A DNA stretch of 23,956 bases from Funneliformis mosseae (GCA_910592005.1 CAJVPP010000976.1:1-23956); one strand, 5' to 3'. Shown: positions 8,357-19,680, counted from the stretch's first letter. Translations and numbers: made by a program. Notes: generated by a model from the sequence alone, not told the origin.

Positions 8357-8860
8357 CTTATATTAATATCAAAATAGCAAAATTAAATTATGCATATTAT
8401 TCATTAATTGACTAATATATTTAATACTATAGAATTCATTTAAATCTCAAAAGTTGAAATTCTAAAACCTATTTATTATATCCTATATATAATCATATTT
8501 AACATACATCTTTCATAATATAATGTAACAAATAATTTTGATTTCAGAATTTTATATTAACTCAATATTACAACAATCTAATACATACTGAAATATTTTA
8601 GAATATGCTTTCAAACATTTTAATCAATAATATTTTTATTATCTTTTTTAATTATAAATGCTAATTTATTATACATATATAATATATAACTTTCAAACTA
8701 TTTTGTTATATGATATGTATATGCATCAATACAATTATAAGACTTCCTGTTACGTAATAAATGATTGATATCTCAAATTATATTGCTTAAAAAGTTTTTG
8801 GTTGAGACTAAGTTATATGCATTGTATAATCATATTTGTCATGATGTAAAGAAGTTTTAA
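8357..8860. other. AT-rich spacer without a recognisable gene
   Basis: Very AT-rich DNA between the TIR element and the region upstream of the ligase gene. I see no frame of useful length, no RNA gene and no clear repeat in it. Confidence 0.6.
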
Positions 8861-8880
8861 CGAAATCACGTGATTGCGAA

Positions 8881-9106
8881 GTTTTGTCGATTTACGCCAC
8901 AAAAATTCCACTCCATGTGACTTATTGGCCGGCATTACGGCATTAATAAACTAACTGTGTGACAAATAATCACTTATCGAAAAAATTCTGTTTTCAAAAT
9001 ACATAGTAATAATGAAAAGTTGGGGGGCGTGACGCAGGATGACAAATATTTTACTATTATCATGTGGGGTGGAAATTTTGTGGCGATACTGGGGAAGATG
9101 TTTTGT
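8881..9106. repeat. Imperfect inverted repeat upstream of LIG4
   Basis: The reverse complement of 8887-8917 (CATGGAGTGGAATTTTTGTGGCG) resembles 9061-9084 (CATGTGGGGTGGAAATTTTGTGGCG... start). The outer parts TTTTGTCGA (8882-8890) and its partner near 9099-9107 (TTTTGTCGG) have related sequence. The arms are about 150 bp apart and lie within 320 bp of the ligase start codon. The interior has locally higher GC content and GGCATTA repeats (8931, 8939, 9135). This could be a small MITE inserted in the promoter or a regulatory fold. A TCACGTGA palindrome (E-box type) lies just outside it at 8866-8873. Confidence 0.45.
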
Positions 9107-9195
9107 CGGTGCCACTGGGTAGTTTTTTATGACTGGCATTATAAAAAATTACTACTATTTTTACGCGATAATTTAAAAGCTGTATTTTCGAAGCC

Positions 9196-12100
9196 ATGAC
9201 TTCTAGTTTAGTTCAAAGTGATTTTACACAAACAAGTTTGTTTTCCTCTGAAGTTCTGCTATTTGGTGACTTTTGTCGTTTCTTAGAAGTAGTTTCTAAA
9301 GAAATTGGCGACGCGAAAAAAAAAAAGTGTGCAAAATTCATTCAGGTGTGAGGCTGTTTTTTATATACATTTAGTTAAAATTGTTATTTCAATATATTTA
9401 ACTCATTGTTTATTTTCTATGTTGATAATAGAATTATCGAAATAAATTTGGAAATGACTTTTATCCTGTTATGCGTTTATTACTTCCACATGTAATTTTA
9501 ATTTAATTCAACTAATGCTTGTTGATAACCGAAATTCAATTATGAGTTAAAATTGAACTTTCTTGAATATATTAGCTTGATAAAGAAAGGACGAATTATG
9601 GTATGAAAGAGGTAGTTCTTGCCAAAACTTACATATCTGTAATGGGGTTGGCAAGAGATTCTGTTTATGGTCAAAGATTAATTCACTGGAAAATGCCTGG
9701 GAGTTCGAAAATTGTATGTCAAAAATCATTAGAAATCTTTGATGAGTTTATTTTGTAAGAATCTTAGTATTAACTTGTATGTAACTAGAAAACCGCTGGC
9801 GATTTTGCGTCAGTAGCATTTGAGGTAATTGCTCCTCGCTCTATTGTTGTTGGTCGTGGAAAAATGACTATCGAGGATGTAAATTATCAGCTTGATGTTT
9901 TAAATGCTGCTAGCGGACAGTATGTTATATTTTCATTTTTCATTTTGAAGCATTAATAGTTTATTTGATTGCATTTATTTATAAATATGAAATTCATTAT
10001 TAAATAATTTAAATGAAGGCAAGAATATCAAAAAGTTATACGACATCTCTTTAATAATTATACTGCAATAGAACAGAAGTGGATTATTAGAGTAATTTTG
10101 AAAGGTACTTCTTTCAAAATAAAAGCATATGATACTGTAATTTTCTTTTAATTTTTAAAATTCAATTTTTTTTTTAATTATTATTAGAGCTTAAAATTGG
10201 GTTGAGCGAAAAATCAGTATTTCTTTTATTTCATCCAGATGCTTGTAACCTTTTCAACGTTTGCAGTGATTTGAGAAAAGTTTGTGAAGATTTACAAGAT
10301 CCTCACACCCGACTTCCATCATCAGTATGCATTTATGAAGTTAGTTTTGACCATTTTCGAAATTTTAAACATGTTAATTTCTTTATTAATTATAGGATAT
10401 TATTCTCTATTATCCATTCAAACCTATGCTTGCAAAACCAGTTGCTGTTCAGAATGTTATTAAAACAATGGGTGGTGGCTTTTGGATAGAAGAGAAACTG
10501 GACGGTGAAAGAGTACAATTGCATATGAAAGATGGAAGATTTGAATACTTTTCAAGGCAGGTCACTGTTCTATTCAAGCCTAGGATTGAAGACATTTACT
10601 TATTTCAAATAATTGGTATTGGTTATTAGGAGAGCCACACAATATACTTATTTGTATGGTTCTAACAAATCTGAGGGTTCATTAACACCATATATAGCCG
10701 ACTTGTTTCATCCACGTGTAAAGGAGTAAGTAATATCAATTTGCTTTTTAATAAGGTTATTTTCGTTATATAATCCTTTCACACTTTTCCTAGAATTATT
10801 CTGGATGGAGAAATGTTAGAATATGATCCTTTATTGGATGTCTATAAACCATTCGGAACTTTGAAAACCGCCGGGAAAGGTATTGAAATGAATTTTTTTT
10901 TGATGTTATTAACTTTTTATATTAATACATTCTATCTTGTTTAATAAGATCACTCGGATAATCCAAATAAGGAAAGACCCTGCTGTATGCTTTTAATTTA
11001 AATTCCGATCATTAAAGCTTTATGATCATGATTAACGAACACATAGTTGTAATTAAATAGATGTAATATTTGATATTGTCTTAATAAATGGAAAGTCGAT
11101 AATTGATCAACCATTACAAAAAAGAAAAGATTGGCTTAGAACGTTGATTACAGAAAATCCTGGATATTTGAAGATTATTAGTCATAAAGAATGCAGCACG
11201 GCTAAAGATTTGATTGATGCATTAGATGAAGCTGTTATGAAAAGGTTAATATCATACAAATAGACAAAATTTTTGATTTCGTAACTTTATAAAATCTATT
11301 AAATTATATAGACAAGAAGGGATTATCATAAAAAAACCTTCCAGCAAATATGTTCTTAATGAAAGGATTGATGACTGGATTAAGATAAAACCCGAGTATT
11401 TGGATGCGCTTGGTGATAGTTTAGATTTATTAATTATTGGTAAGTTTCTAGATATTACTACAATCTAAATGGGCTAGTTAAGTATATTGATAAGTCTCAA
11501 TATTTAGGTGCGGATTTTGGCGTTGGAAAACGCGGAAATATGTTTGGCAGTTTCATGTGCGGTCTAAGAGATTCAACATCAGCAGATGATAGTCCAAGGT
11601 TTTATTATAATCATGAGTATAGCGTTTCTTGATTATATGTATATGTATACTAAGTGTGTTTTTTTCCACATTTTTTCTATAAGATTTATTACCTTTTGTC
11701 GATTTGGTACTGGTCAGACAATGAAAGAAGCTGAAGATATTAAGTAATTATGAATTATCAAATAATTGATATTCATATGATAGTATATGATAGTACTAAT
11801 ATAGATATTTTAATTTCAGAAATAATTTTAAGGGTTGGCAAAAGTTTGATCCAAATAACCCTCCAGATTGGCTTGAAGTTGGTAAAGACAAGCCTCATAT
11901 GATAATTCCTCCGTGGAAGTTAATATCTGCATTTATTGTTTTCGATGAAAATTTTTTGAAATTTTAAAAATAAATATATCTAAGTGTCTCTTTTTTTATA
12001 GTTCAATAGTCGTGCAAGTGAAAGCATCTGAAATTGTTGCTGGAAGTAAGAAGTTTTTTTTTGAATACTCGTATTATATTTTAATATTGTAGAATTAATT

Positions 12101-14040
12101 ATTTTAAATGTAAATCATTAGATCAATTTGCTTCTAATTATACACTTAGATTTCCTCGGTTTGAAAAACTTCGTGAAGATAAAGATTGGAAAAGTGCTAT
12201 GACCTATGAAGGTTATTATCTTTGGTTTTTTTAAATGATTTCATTAAATTGTGTTTGATAAAGATAGTCAATTTATATTATAACTTTAATTTCTGAAGAA
12301 ATGATGAATCTTCGCAGACAAGCATCAGGGCGATTGCAGTCCAAGAAAGTCACCGAAGATGATTTAATGTAAGCTTAAGTTCAATCTATCAAGGTTTCTA
12401 TAAATAAATTATGAAAATTAGTTCAGATATTAATATTTAATTTGGTGAAGTACGATCTCACGAGCTGCCAAGAGAAAAGGAAAGACTACAGCGCCGCGCA
12501 GAGTAAGACAGTTCAGGTTCACACATGATTTGTTTTATATTCCGTTTATCTAATTTATTAATTCTTATTTTAGGTCAAGAAATATACTATGCTTGAAACC
12601 TTTACATCTAATATAGGACAGGTGGAAGAAAAATCTATGATATTTAAAGATATGAAATTTCGTAAGAATCTACTTTATTCGTCCTATGATTTGTCATTTT
12701 ACATATGGACTATTAAATAATTTGGTATTTCGTACAGACATAATGTTAACAAGATATAAAGAATATTCAAAAGCAGATTTTGAGCGTATGATTAAAGAAC
12801 ATGGTGGAAGTTATTCTCAACATCCTGGTACTGATTCTGAAATTCATCTAATAGCCGAGGACGCGTCAAGTATGTTTTAAAAATTAATCGTACACATCAT
12901 TGCAAAGTGCAAAGTTCAAAGTTCAAAGTTTGCAATTCTTGGATATTTTGTGATTATATTTACATAATATCATAATAGACTTTCGCGTCAAAAATCTTAT
13001 CAATCAGGGCGTGAGAGATATCATTCATCCTCGATGGATCTTGGAATGTATTAACGCTTTCAAACTAATTCCCTTAAGTCCAAAGTTTGTGATTTGTTTT
13101 TATTTAAACATCAATATTTTAAATTTGTGCATATTAGACAAACATTCTTGTATTATTTTACAGATATATGATATTTATTACTGAATCTACAAAGCACGAA
13201 TTTTTAACGAGAATGGATGAATGGGGAGATAGTTACGCAGATGAAATTACTACGGAAGAATTGCAAGAAGTATGTAAAATATATTCCAGTATTCACCTAT
13301 ATCATATATTATACGTTTTCGTTTTTGGTGATAATTCCTATTGTTTTTCACTATTTCAGATTTTTGATTTAATGCCCCTAGATGAAAAAAATATCATTTC
13401 GAATCCTCAAAAGCGTCGTAAATTAGCTGACGAAATTGAGGAACGTTATTTTGCTGATACAGGATTACCAAACTGTCTATTTCGTCGTTGTGTGGTTTAT
13501 ATTGATTATCCACCATCTAAAGATCTTGTACAAGATAAGAACAAATTATGGGCTTTATATGAAGGATGTCATGATCGGTTGGTTAATATTACCTTAAAAA
13601 TTTTTATAGTTCTTATATTTATCTTTGTTGTATGATTATTATATAATAGGTTAAAACTCATCGAATTGACTCTTCGATATCACGATGCTCAAATCGTAGC
13701 CGATTTTTCGAAACGTAATGTTACCCATGTTATTTTTGACGAAAAAGATTTGAGTAGATATAGCGAAATAAAAGATTTTCATGAAAAGTTTGTAACAATT
13801 TATTATAATTTTATTTCTGCGATTATTTTGTTGTTTATTTTAATTATCTAAATTCTGTAGGCGTAATATGTTACCGTGTTATGTACGTTCTTCATGGGTC
13901 ACAGACAGCGAAAATTGTGGTGTTTTACTGGATGAGAACGGTAATTGATTATTTTTAAAATTTATTTTATTATAATAATATATATTAATCTATGTCCTTT
14001 TTGTGTATTATAAACAGAATATATTCCAAAGATTTCATAA
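9196..14040 (+). CDS. LIG4: DNA ligase IV, 27 exons, apparently intact
   Basis: ATP-dependent DNA ligase that seals double-strand breaks in non-homologous end joining, in the nucleus with XRCC4/Lif1. Joining exons 9196-9345, 9432-9491, 9576-9713, 9789-9919, 10019-10104, 10188-10324, 10396-10556, 10630-10725, 10794-10879, 10949-10984, 11061-11244, 11312-11439, 11508-11598, 11684-11743, 11820-11918, 12002-12045, 12122-12211, 12299-12368, 12451-12502, 12574-12661, 12738-12869, 12979-13084, 13164-13269, 13360-13577, 13650-13787, 13861-13940, 14018-14040 keeps phase and gives 929 residues (human enzyme 911). Visible parts: N-terminal DNA-binding domain (FYPVMRLLLPH, LDKERTNYGMKE); nucleotidyltransferase motif I EEKLDGER with catalytic Lys about 268; motif III-type LDGEM; motif IV EGIIIKKPSSKY; WIKIKPEY; OB fold with TLRFPRFEKLREDKDW; BRCT1 (HPRWILEC); XRCC4-binding linker (DEWGDSYADEITTEELQEIF); BRCT2 ending SSWVTDSENCGVLL. 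No internal stop. The start fits the family N-terminus. Least certain are the exon 7/8 junction and exon 19. Confidence 0.93.
10557..10629 (+). other. GC-AG intron of LIG4 (intron 7)
   Basis: Phase-correct joining of TTTTCAAG to GAGAGCCACACAATAT (giving FSRRATQYTYLYG, a conserved stretch after motif I) requires a donor at GCAGGT rather than GT. The nearby GT at 10561 leaves the reading frame wrong at the only usable acceptor AGs (10628-10629 or 10631-10632). AG|GCAGGT is a known minor donor form. Other introns of this gene use GT-AG and are about 60-130 bases long. Confidence 0.6.
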
Positions 14041-14528
14041 CAATAATCAACAATTTACATAAGCTCAATGGATTATTGACTAATATGATTAGGTTTATAT
14101 TAATTATATCAAACCTTATTCAATTTATTAATATTTTTAAATAAGGAAATGTTTTCATTTGTTTCATTTGTTTTAATGTTAGTTAATATAATAAATGCAA
14201 TTCAATAAATTTATTATCCCTTAAACCGTCCATTTTGGCGGACAAACTTGTCCGCTAAAATAATTGGAAAAAAATTAGTCCCTGAATCTTAGCTTAAAAT
14301 TAATCGGTGTATCCCTGAAAAGTCAAGTCACATGATAATAAAATCGCGTTATAGCTTACGTCATGTGATCCAAGCGAATGGTAAAATTTCGAATCATATG
14401 AAATTTGCTATGCTTCGGCCGCGAAGTATATGAACTTTTCAAATCACCCCAAATATGAATGAAAAAGATACTATATGCTAGGAGTACCTATCTAAATAAA
14501 AATTTATGTTATTGGATTAATTATACTA
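14041..14528. other. LIG4 3' flank with short palindromes, no gene
   Basis: AT-rich DNA between the ligase stop and the transposon. It holds the hairpin at 14232-14261, an inverted pair TCACATGA / TCATGTGA (about 14331-14338 and 14362-14369), and a GC-rich palindrome CTTCGGCCGCGAAG near 14412-14425. No reading frame of interest is present. Polyadenylation signals of AATAAA type are frequent by base composition and cannot be singled out. Confidence 0.5.
14232..14261. repeat. Near-perfect hairpin, 14-bp arms
   Basis: ATTTTGGCGGACAA (14232-14245) and TTGTCCGCTAAAAT (14248-14261) are reverse complements with one mismatch (a C/T transition) and a 2-base gap. It is preceded by CCGTCC. The sequence is locally GC-rich in very AT-rich surroundings, which fits a transposon-derived terminus or solo MITE end rather than a terminator of the ligase gene. 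Confidence 0.6.
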
Positions 14529-14558
14529 CAGTGCAGAATCTCTATAATAGGAAGTTAG
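14529..14558 (+). repeat. Left terminal inverted repeat of the transposon
   Basis: Begins CAGTGCAGAATCTCTATAATAG after the TA at 14527-14528; pairs with 17670-17641. Confidence 0.85.
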
Positions 14559-14740
14559 AAAATTGTAAATAAAATTTGAACTAGTAATCAGATTTCAATT
14601 AAATAAAAAAAATTAAATTTTATTTGTAAAAAGGAATTGGTTTAAAAATTTTTTAAAATTCTCAATTTTATTAGATTATGTAATCATCACGTGATTATAA
14701 TATTAGCCAATCAAAAGTTAGAATTCAATATATAAATTAT

Positions 14741-17231
14741 TTATTTTATTTCATCATAAATGCTATCAGTTACACAACAATGAGATTTATATTTTTTAGC
14801 AGCAAATTCTTCCATTTTTCCAGTAATACCTTTTCTATAAATATCCATATACCGTCATGATTTTTGTGTATATTTACAAATTGTAATTAAGGGAACTGAA
14901 TTTTAGGAACCGTTTATTACAATCCTGTCCATGTATAATTACAATATTCTCTTATATATCTCTTTGCCGCATCCTAATAAATTTCTATATAATTTAACTT
15001 ACAATGATATTTAGAGTAAAAAATGCATTTATGATCACGCTTTTCAATTTTTTCTTGAAGTTGAGATTTTTGTTCTAAGAAATCTGGCTGTAATGATAAA
15101 ATTTGACGTGCATAACAATCTACTCTATTCACATCTATAACTTTTATTTTTTCTTTACATAGTTGACAATCAGCCAATAAATTATTTTTCCATAAATCTC
15201 TTTCAATTAATATTTGTTTCATACCTTTTGGTTGATTTGGATATTTTAAATGATCATGTGAAAAAACCATAGATTGAAAAGTTTAATTTGGTCTAAAATA
15301 AGTTGAATGCATATATGGTTATTTTTCTCCTGGATTCATATTCATTTTAAAAGCATTTAATCCATCTTTTGTCATTGCATCATGATTAATACTATTATCA
15401 AATGCAAAAATAGCTATTGCATTAGAATATAATGTTTTAAAGATTAGAATTACTAAATTTATTACTTGATCTAAAAGATGATTTGCAGTCTAATAATCCT
15501 CATTATTTTTACCCGGATGTAAATATTTTCTTGCTTCTTTAGGAATATTTGGATAATTTATAACAAGCTCATCGGTAAGTTTAAGTCGTCTAATAGTTTC
15601 TAATAAAAATTCACTAATCATTATAGATTTGCCTTGACCTTTTTTTCTAAGCAATAGTTCGCCTAATAGAGCCCAAACAATCAGATAATTATCATTAACA
15701 TAAAAAAGGCATTCATCATGTGTTACTAAAATATGTAACTGTTCTTCATTTTTAAGTTCTGGAAGAATCATTTGCATTTCATCACCAATAAATGTTGGCA
15801 TTAGTTTTTCAAATTCTGCCATAGTTTTTAAAAATTGTTTCTGATATTGTAATACATCTTCACGTTCATATTCATTAAAATATACACCTTTTTTTCAAGA
15901 TTGAGAAGTCTAACCCAACTTATGAAGCTATATTCTTACTGTTTTTATTAATATTGACCTTATAATACCCATTTGAGAAAAAAGTTTTGATATTATAAAT
16001 TCTCTATACTATTGTGATATTATTCTTCCACTATTGGAATAAATATATGTCAAACTACAATTAATAATATTCTCATCATCAATAAATGATTTTATTTTTT
16101 GATGATGACCTTGTAATAAAATAAGTAATACATTATATTTAATCCAATAATCACCTAATTTACAAATTACTCTAGATCTATAAATTCCTTTACTATAAAT
16201 TTCCTCTAATGCTTTTTCATTTGCCTTCATCTGTATTAATCCATCTTTTTTCTAATATGTAAAATATGCATGTATAGACCAGTATCTTAGGTAATCATAT
16301 ACATTTTGCTTTTTATTATTATTCAAAATAATTTGTTCTAATTTTTGTAATTTTGATTAAAATCACAATCGTTATTATTTTGAATATCATTATCTACACT
16401 TTCTTCTTATTCTTGATATGATATTTTCATCAAATTAAAACTATTTATTTCAACGTCCCAATCATCTAAAAAGCCTGTTTCTGAATCACCTTTAGCTAAT
16501 AAATTATCGTCTTTTATACCAGCTGATGAATCATCATCTCTTGTATCAGCAAATATATTATTATCATTCTTTGTATTAACCAATGCATTATTATTACCCT
16601 TTGTACTTACCAATACATTATTATCATCTTTTGCATTGATCAATGCATTATTATCGTCCTTTATACCAGCCAATGCATTGTTATTATCTTTTGCATCAGT
16701 GAACATATCATCATTAATATCATCTAATATATTATTAAATTGTTTAATTTAAATCAATATTTATAAATCAATTTTAATAACAATTTGAGTATTCAATAAA
16801 AAAAAATATATATATTTACCTGTTAAATCTATAAGAAGTTCATCTTTAGCTAAATCTTTCATTAGTTTTAAAAAATTAAAAAGAGAACTTGTTCCCTTTG
16901 CCACTACAGTAAAACTTTCCTATAGTCCATATTTTTAATAATGTATTGCAATCGAATTGCTAATATATAGTGCTTTTTTTTGTTTAATCATCGCAATATC
17001 AGTTCATACTAATTTAAATTCAGATAGGCATTGCATTCTTTGATCTAAAAATTCTTCAGAATCAGAATCACTATCTTCTGAATAAAAATCATCTGAGCCG
17101 TTTAATTTAAGGATAAAGTTATCATTATTATTATCCTTATATCGTTTATTCAATTTAAATTTACCCGTTTTATCACATTTTTGCTTTGCAACTCATTTTT
17201 TGGCTAATCTTGATGCATGTAATAATGGCAT
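14741..17231 (-). pseudogene. DDE transposase of Tc1/IS630 type, one intron, broken by stops
   Basis: It starts at ATG 17231 (MPLLHASRLAKK). Exon 1 ends at 16820, and a 96-bp GT-AG intron (16819-16724) joins in phase to the next exon. An acidic Asn/Asp repeat region follows, then a one-base shift near 16340, after which a single frame runs to TAA 14743-14741. The catalytic triad is visible: Asp in ILVTHDECLF (codon 15717-15715), Asp in IFAFDNSINH, Glu in KCIFYSKYHCKLNYIEIY followed by a TAG where the family has Trp. GKSIMISEFLLETI and the C-terminal basic tail (GKMEEFAAKKYKSH) also fit. Stops occur at apparent Trp (TAG, TGA) and Gln (TAA) codons. The N-terminal HTH region is decayed. It cuts and pastes DNA at TA sites when active; this copy is dead but its active-site residues are unchanged. 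Confidence 0.8.
16515..16694 (-). repeat. 30-bp coding repeats (Asp/Asn-rich) in the transposase N-terminal region
   Basis: About six copies of a 10-residue unit of the form AKDDNNALxx (for example IKDDNNALIN, AKDDNNVLVS, TKGNNNALVN) lie in the exon after the intron. The repeat keeps the frame open and is acidic and low in complexity. It probably forms a disordered linker that has grown by slippage. Confidence 0.7.
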
Positions 17232-17640
17232 AATGAATGAGGATAAACTTTTTCAAAATTTATTAAAATTTATTTAAAAATGTGTAAATTTAACAAAAAA
17301 AAAATGATAGCAAGCATTAAATTCACATTATACTGAAAGGAACAACTGGAATTCTGAAAATATAAAGTTATATCCTGAGTTCATTATATTGATTTCAATC
17401 GAAATTTATCTTTTTTTCAGAGTGTTACACAAATTAAAATATTCTTAATTTTGGTATTCATAATTAAATTAGTGTAACTTCATTATGCAAAAACTTTATT
17501 CATCATGCATAAAAATTTAAAATCTAACCATAAAAATGATTAGATTTTGATTCAAACTTTCTAATTTATCAGTTAAAATTTTTATATCTTTATTATTGAT
17601 GGAGTTATACATGTTTAAAGGTTGAAAATTCTTATTATAA

Positions 17641-17670
17641 GGATGTTTCTATTATAGAGGTTTTGCACTG
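17641..17670 (-). repeat. Right terminal inverted repeat of the transposon
   Basis: On the minus strand it reads CAGTGCAAAACCTCTATAATAG from 17670; TA follows at 17671-17672. It differs from the left arm mainly by transitions. Confidence 0.85.
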
Positions 17671-17754
17671 TATGAAGATTAACTTTAGCATACTTATATT
17701 AATAAACTGATGAATGTTTGCAAAGATAAATTCTCAAATCCAAATGGAGTGAAA

Positions 17755-17920
17755 TATATGAAAAGATCAGTAGAAAAAGGGGAAAATCTACTTTTTAGTC
17801 AAAAATTTTTTTATTGGCTCACTCTGCTGATCATAGTCATATGAATAAACCTAGTTTAATAACTAAAATTACTCAAAATTTGTAGATTTCTCCCTTTTCT
17901 ATTGACCACTTTCTACATAT
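17755..17920. repeat. Small inverted-repeat element (MITE-like)
   Basis: TAGAAAAAGGGGAAAATCTA (17771-17790) faces its near reverse complement TAGATTTCTCCCTTTTCTA (17883-17901). Weaker pairing extends outward to ATATG near 17756 and CATAT near 17915. The loop is about 90 bases and non-coding. The ends resemble those of a short MITE; a target duplication was not clear. Confidence 0.5.
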
Positions 17921-18583
17921 CTAAATTAACAAAAATAAAATTATTATTATCGTAAAGAAGAAAATAGATTTTACATTTTTCCTATTCAGGTCTATATATA
18001 CAATAATGAGTCTCGTGATATATTTTTTTAAATAAAAATATAATAATCCTCATAAAGTTCCCATTTTAAGATCAACAAAACACTTGCTCATGATACTTTT
18101 TTTGGTTAAATCGATCTGTGTAATTTTAACTGCAAATTAATATAGAGTATTTTTAATTTTAATCTTAATCTTAATCCTAATTAATTAGGTATATTAGTTG
18201 ATTATAGTAAATATTAGATTCAGAATAATGACATTCTACTCTCTTATCTTTTGTATTTAGGTTATATATATTTATTTTCAGATTATATAATAAAAAATAT
18301 TTGGATTTTTTAATATAAAAGCAAAAATATTATTTTTTATTAATTAACGACATATGAAAATAAATTGTTTTAACTAAATAATATTAATATTAAAGTGTTT
18401 TTCAGGGTGATGGCAGATTACGAACGTTAATTCATCTTAATCAGTATTTAAATGGTAATATTTCTTGAGGTCTCTATACATATTTTCTGATATTTTATTT
18501 TATAATAATAGAAATAATCCATTGAATTCAGAAATATGCTAACAAAAATTAGCAGACTCCTTTTTTTTGTGAATATATAGAAT
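17921..18583. other. AT-rich stretch without a recognisable gene
   Basis: No frame, RNA gene or clear repeat that I can support. A short run AATTTTAATCTTAATCTTAATCCTAATTAATTAG near 18155-18189 is a local slippage-type repeat. A brief coding-like piece (GDGRLRTLIHLNQYLNG) lies near 18408-18454 but has no continuation. Confidence 0.45.
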
Positions 18584-18795
18584 GACTAATCCAAGAATTT
18601 ACCATTAAAGAGATTACTGCATTGTTTAAAATTAATGATAATGATCTAACGAAAGTTATATATTTAAAAGTTAAGACATTCATTCTATCAAATCAAAATA
18701 TTGAATCTTAAATTGAAGATTTTGATATTAATAATATAGTTTTTTTGAAAGGAAAATTTGTTATGTGTTTTGAATATTATTTTATATATGATTAA
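18584..18795 (+). pseudogene. Decayed coding fragment, unknown family
   Basis: The plus-strand frame from about 18584 to TAA 18793-18795 has a single internal TAA. It encodes KEITALFKINDNDLTKVIYL early and FDINNIVFLKGKFVMC late, with ordinary protein-like composition. I cannot assign a family with confidence; the FLKGKF end resembles part of a repeated protein family of these fungi only by memory. It has no start codon in a good position and no partner frames. Confidence 0.3.
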
Positions 18796-18954
18796 TTTCA
18801 TTTTATATTATTTACTTAATTTTGTTAATTAAATTAATAATTTGTTTTATTTATAAATAAAATAACCTAGGTAAATGCTATATCAATAAAAGTTATGTAA
18901 AATTTATATTACATTATTATATTATCTATATAGATGCCTGCCAAAACCTTCTCA

Positions 18955-19115
18955 AAATAATTTCATCATATCCTTTTCTATGTTTTTAATATAGTTTCGA
19001 CAGTTTTAGCTTTTATTATATTGAAAGGATTTCGTCGTATCCCTTATTATGATTTTAATATAGTTTTATCTAAGTTTCAACTGTTATTAAGGGTTTTATC
19101 CCTCATTATTAGTTA
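18955..19115. repeat. Two diverged copies of a ~68-bp repeat
   Basis: TTCATCATATCC..TTTTTAATATAGTTTCGACAG (about 18961-19008) recurs as TTCGTCGTATCCC..ATTTTAATATAGTTTTATC (about 19030-19072). The second is followed by AAGGGTTTTATCCCTCATTA, which partly inverts TATCCCTTATTATG. The short inverted ends suggest a remnant of a small transposable element. Confidence 0.4.
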
Positions 19116-19139
19116 TCTATTAGATTAAATGTGATGATA

Positions 19140-19680
19140 TTAGGACACACAACTAAAACTATAAAAAATATAAATGAAAATCACATTTCGATTTTATGTT
19201 AAAGAGAACTTGGGTGAAAGAAAATCTTGTAAATTTTAGATTAATGTACTTTATGATTCTAACCTTAAGTATCTCGTGAATAAGACTAATTTTATTAATT
19301 AAACCATGAGATCAATAACTGCTATATTAGTAAATATGATTACCTATATTCTACCTACGATTGATAAAACTATCTAAGACAAAATGATCCTTGAAAAGCA
19401 TATACTTAAGTTTGAAAATATTTTGTTGATTTCACTAATTAAAATAATAGTAATGGTCAATAAGCTTAAACATATTGTGGCTTAATCTATCATCATCAAG
19501 TAATAATTAAACAAATTGTACTTTTGAGATACTGCTTTAAAAGAGATCAGAAAACTTTAAGTCAAATGAATGAGATTAAAAATAGATATGTCTTCAGGAC
19601 CTTAGAAGCAAATTCTATTCTATCAATGATTACTAATACAACTTTCATAATCGCTGCTGCTACTGATTTTGCAATTAACA
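19140..19680 (+). pseudogene. Heavily decayed coding trace, unknown
   Basis: One plus-strand frame carries protein-like sequence broken by many TAA/TGA codons. The clearest open part runs from about 19477 to 19680 (GLIYHHQVIIKQIVLLRYC, then NSILSMITNTTFIIAAATDF). The earlier part (LNHEINNCYISKYDYLYST) is followed by numerous stops. It might be a dead transposase, but no catalytic motif can be placed, so no function is claimed. Confidence 0.2.

Larger units (their letters stand above)
14529..17670 (-). mobile_element. Complete Tc1/IS630/mariner-type transposon (dead)
   Basis: Inverted ends CAGTGCAGAATCTCTATAAT (from 14529) and, on the minus strand, CAGTGCAAAACCTCTATAAT (from 17670) match over about 30 bases. 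They are flanked by TA at 14527-14528 and 17671-17672, the target duplication typical of this superfamily. The 3.1-kb element contains one minus-strand transposase gene (17231-14741) with about 440 bp upstream and 210 bp downstream inside the ends. The gene is inactivated by stops, so the copy cannot move itself. Confidence 0.85.

Noticed and set aside
8951..9139. Minus-strand 62-codon frame upstream of LIG4.
   Set aside because: It lies within the inverted-repeat region, has no protein-like pattern and no partner; most likely chance.
9547..9729. Minus-strand frame over LIG4 exon 3.
   Set aside because: It is antisense to a clear ligase exon (LDKERTNYGMKE), so it is a shadow.
12898..12932. 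CAAAGTT repeats in LIG4 intron 21 as a regulatory element.
   Set aside because: Short slippage repeat of about four units inside an intron; nothing suggests more.
10202..13851. Several separate small plus-strand genes.
   Set aside because: Each is an exon of LIG4 read through into its intron; phase-correct splicing joins them into one 929-residue protein.
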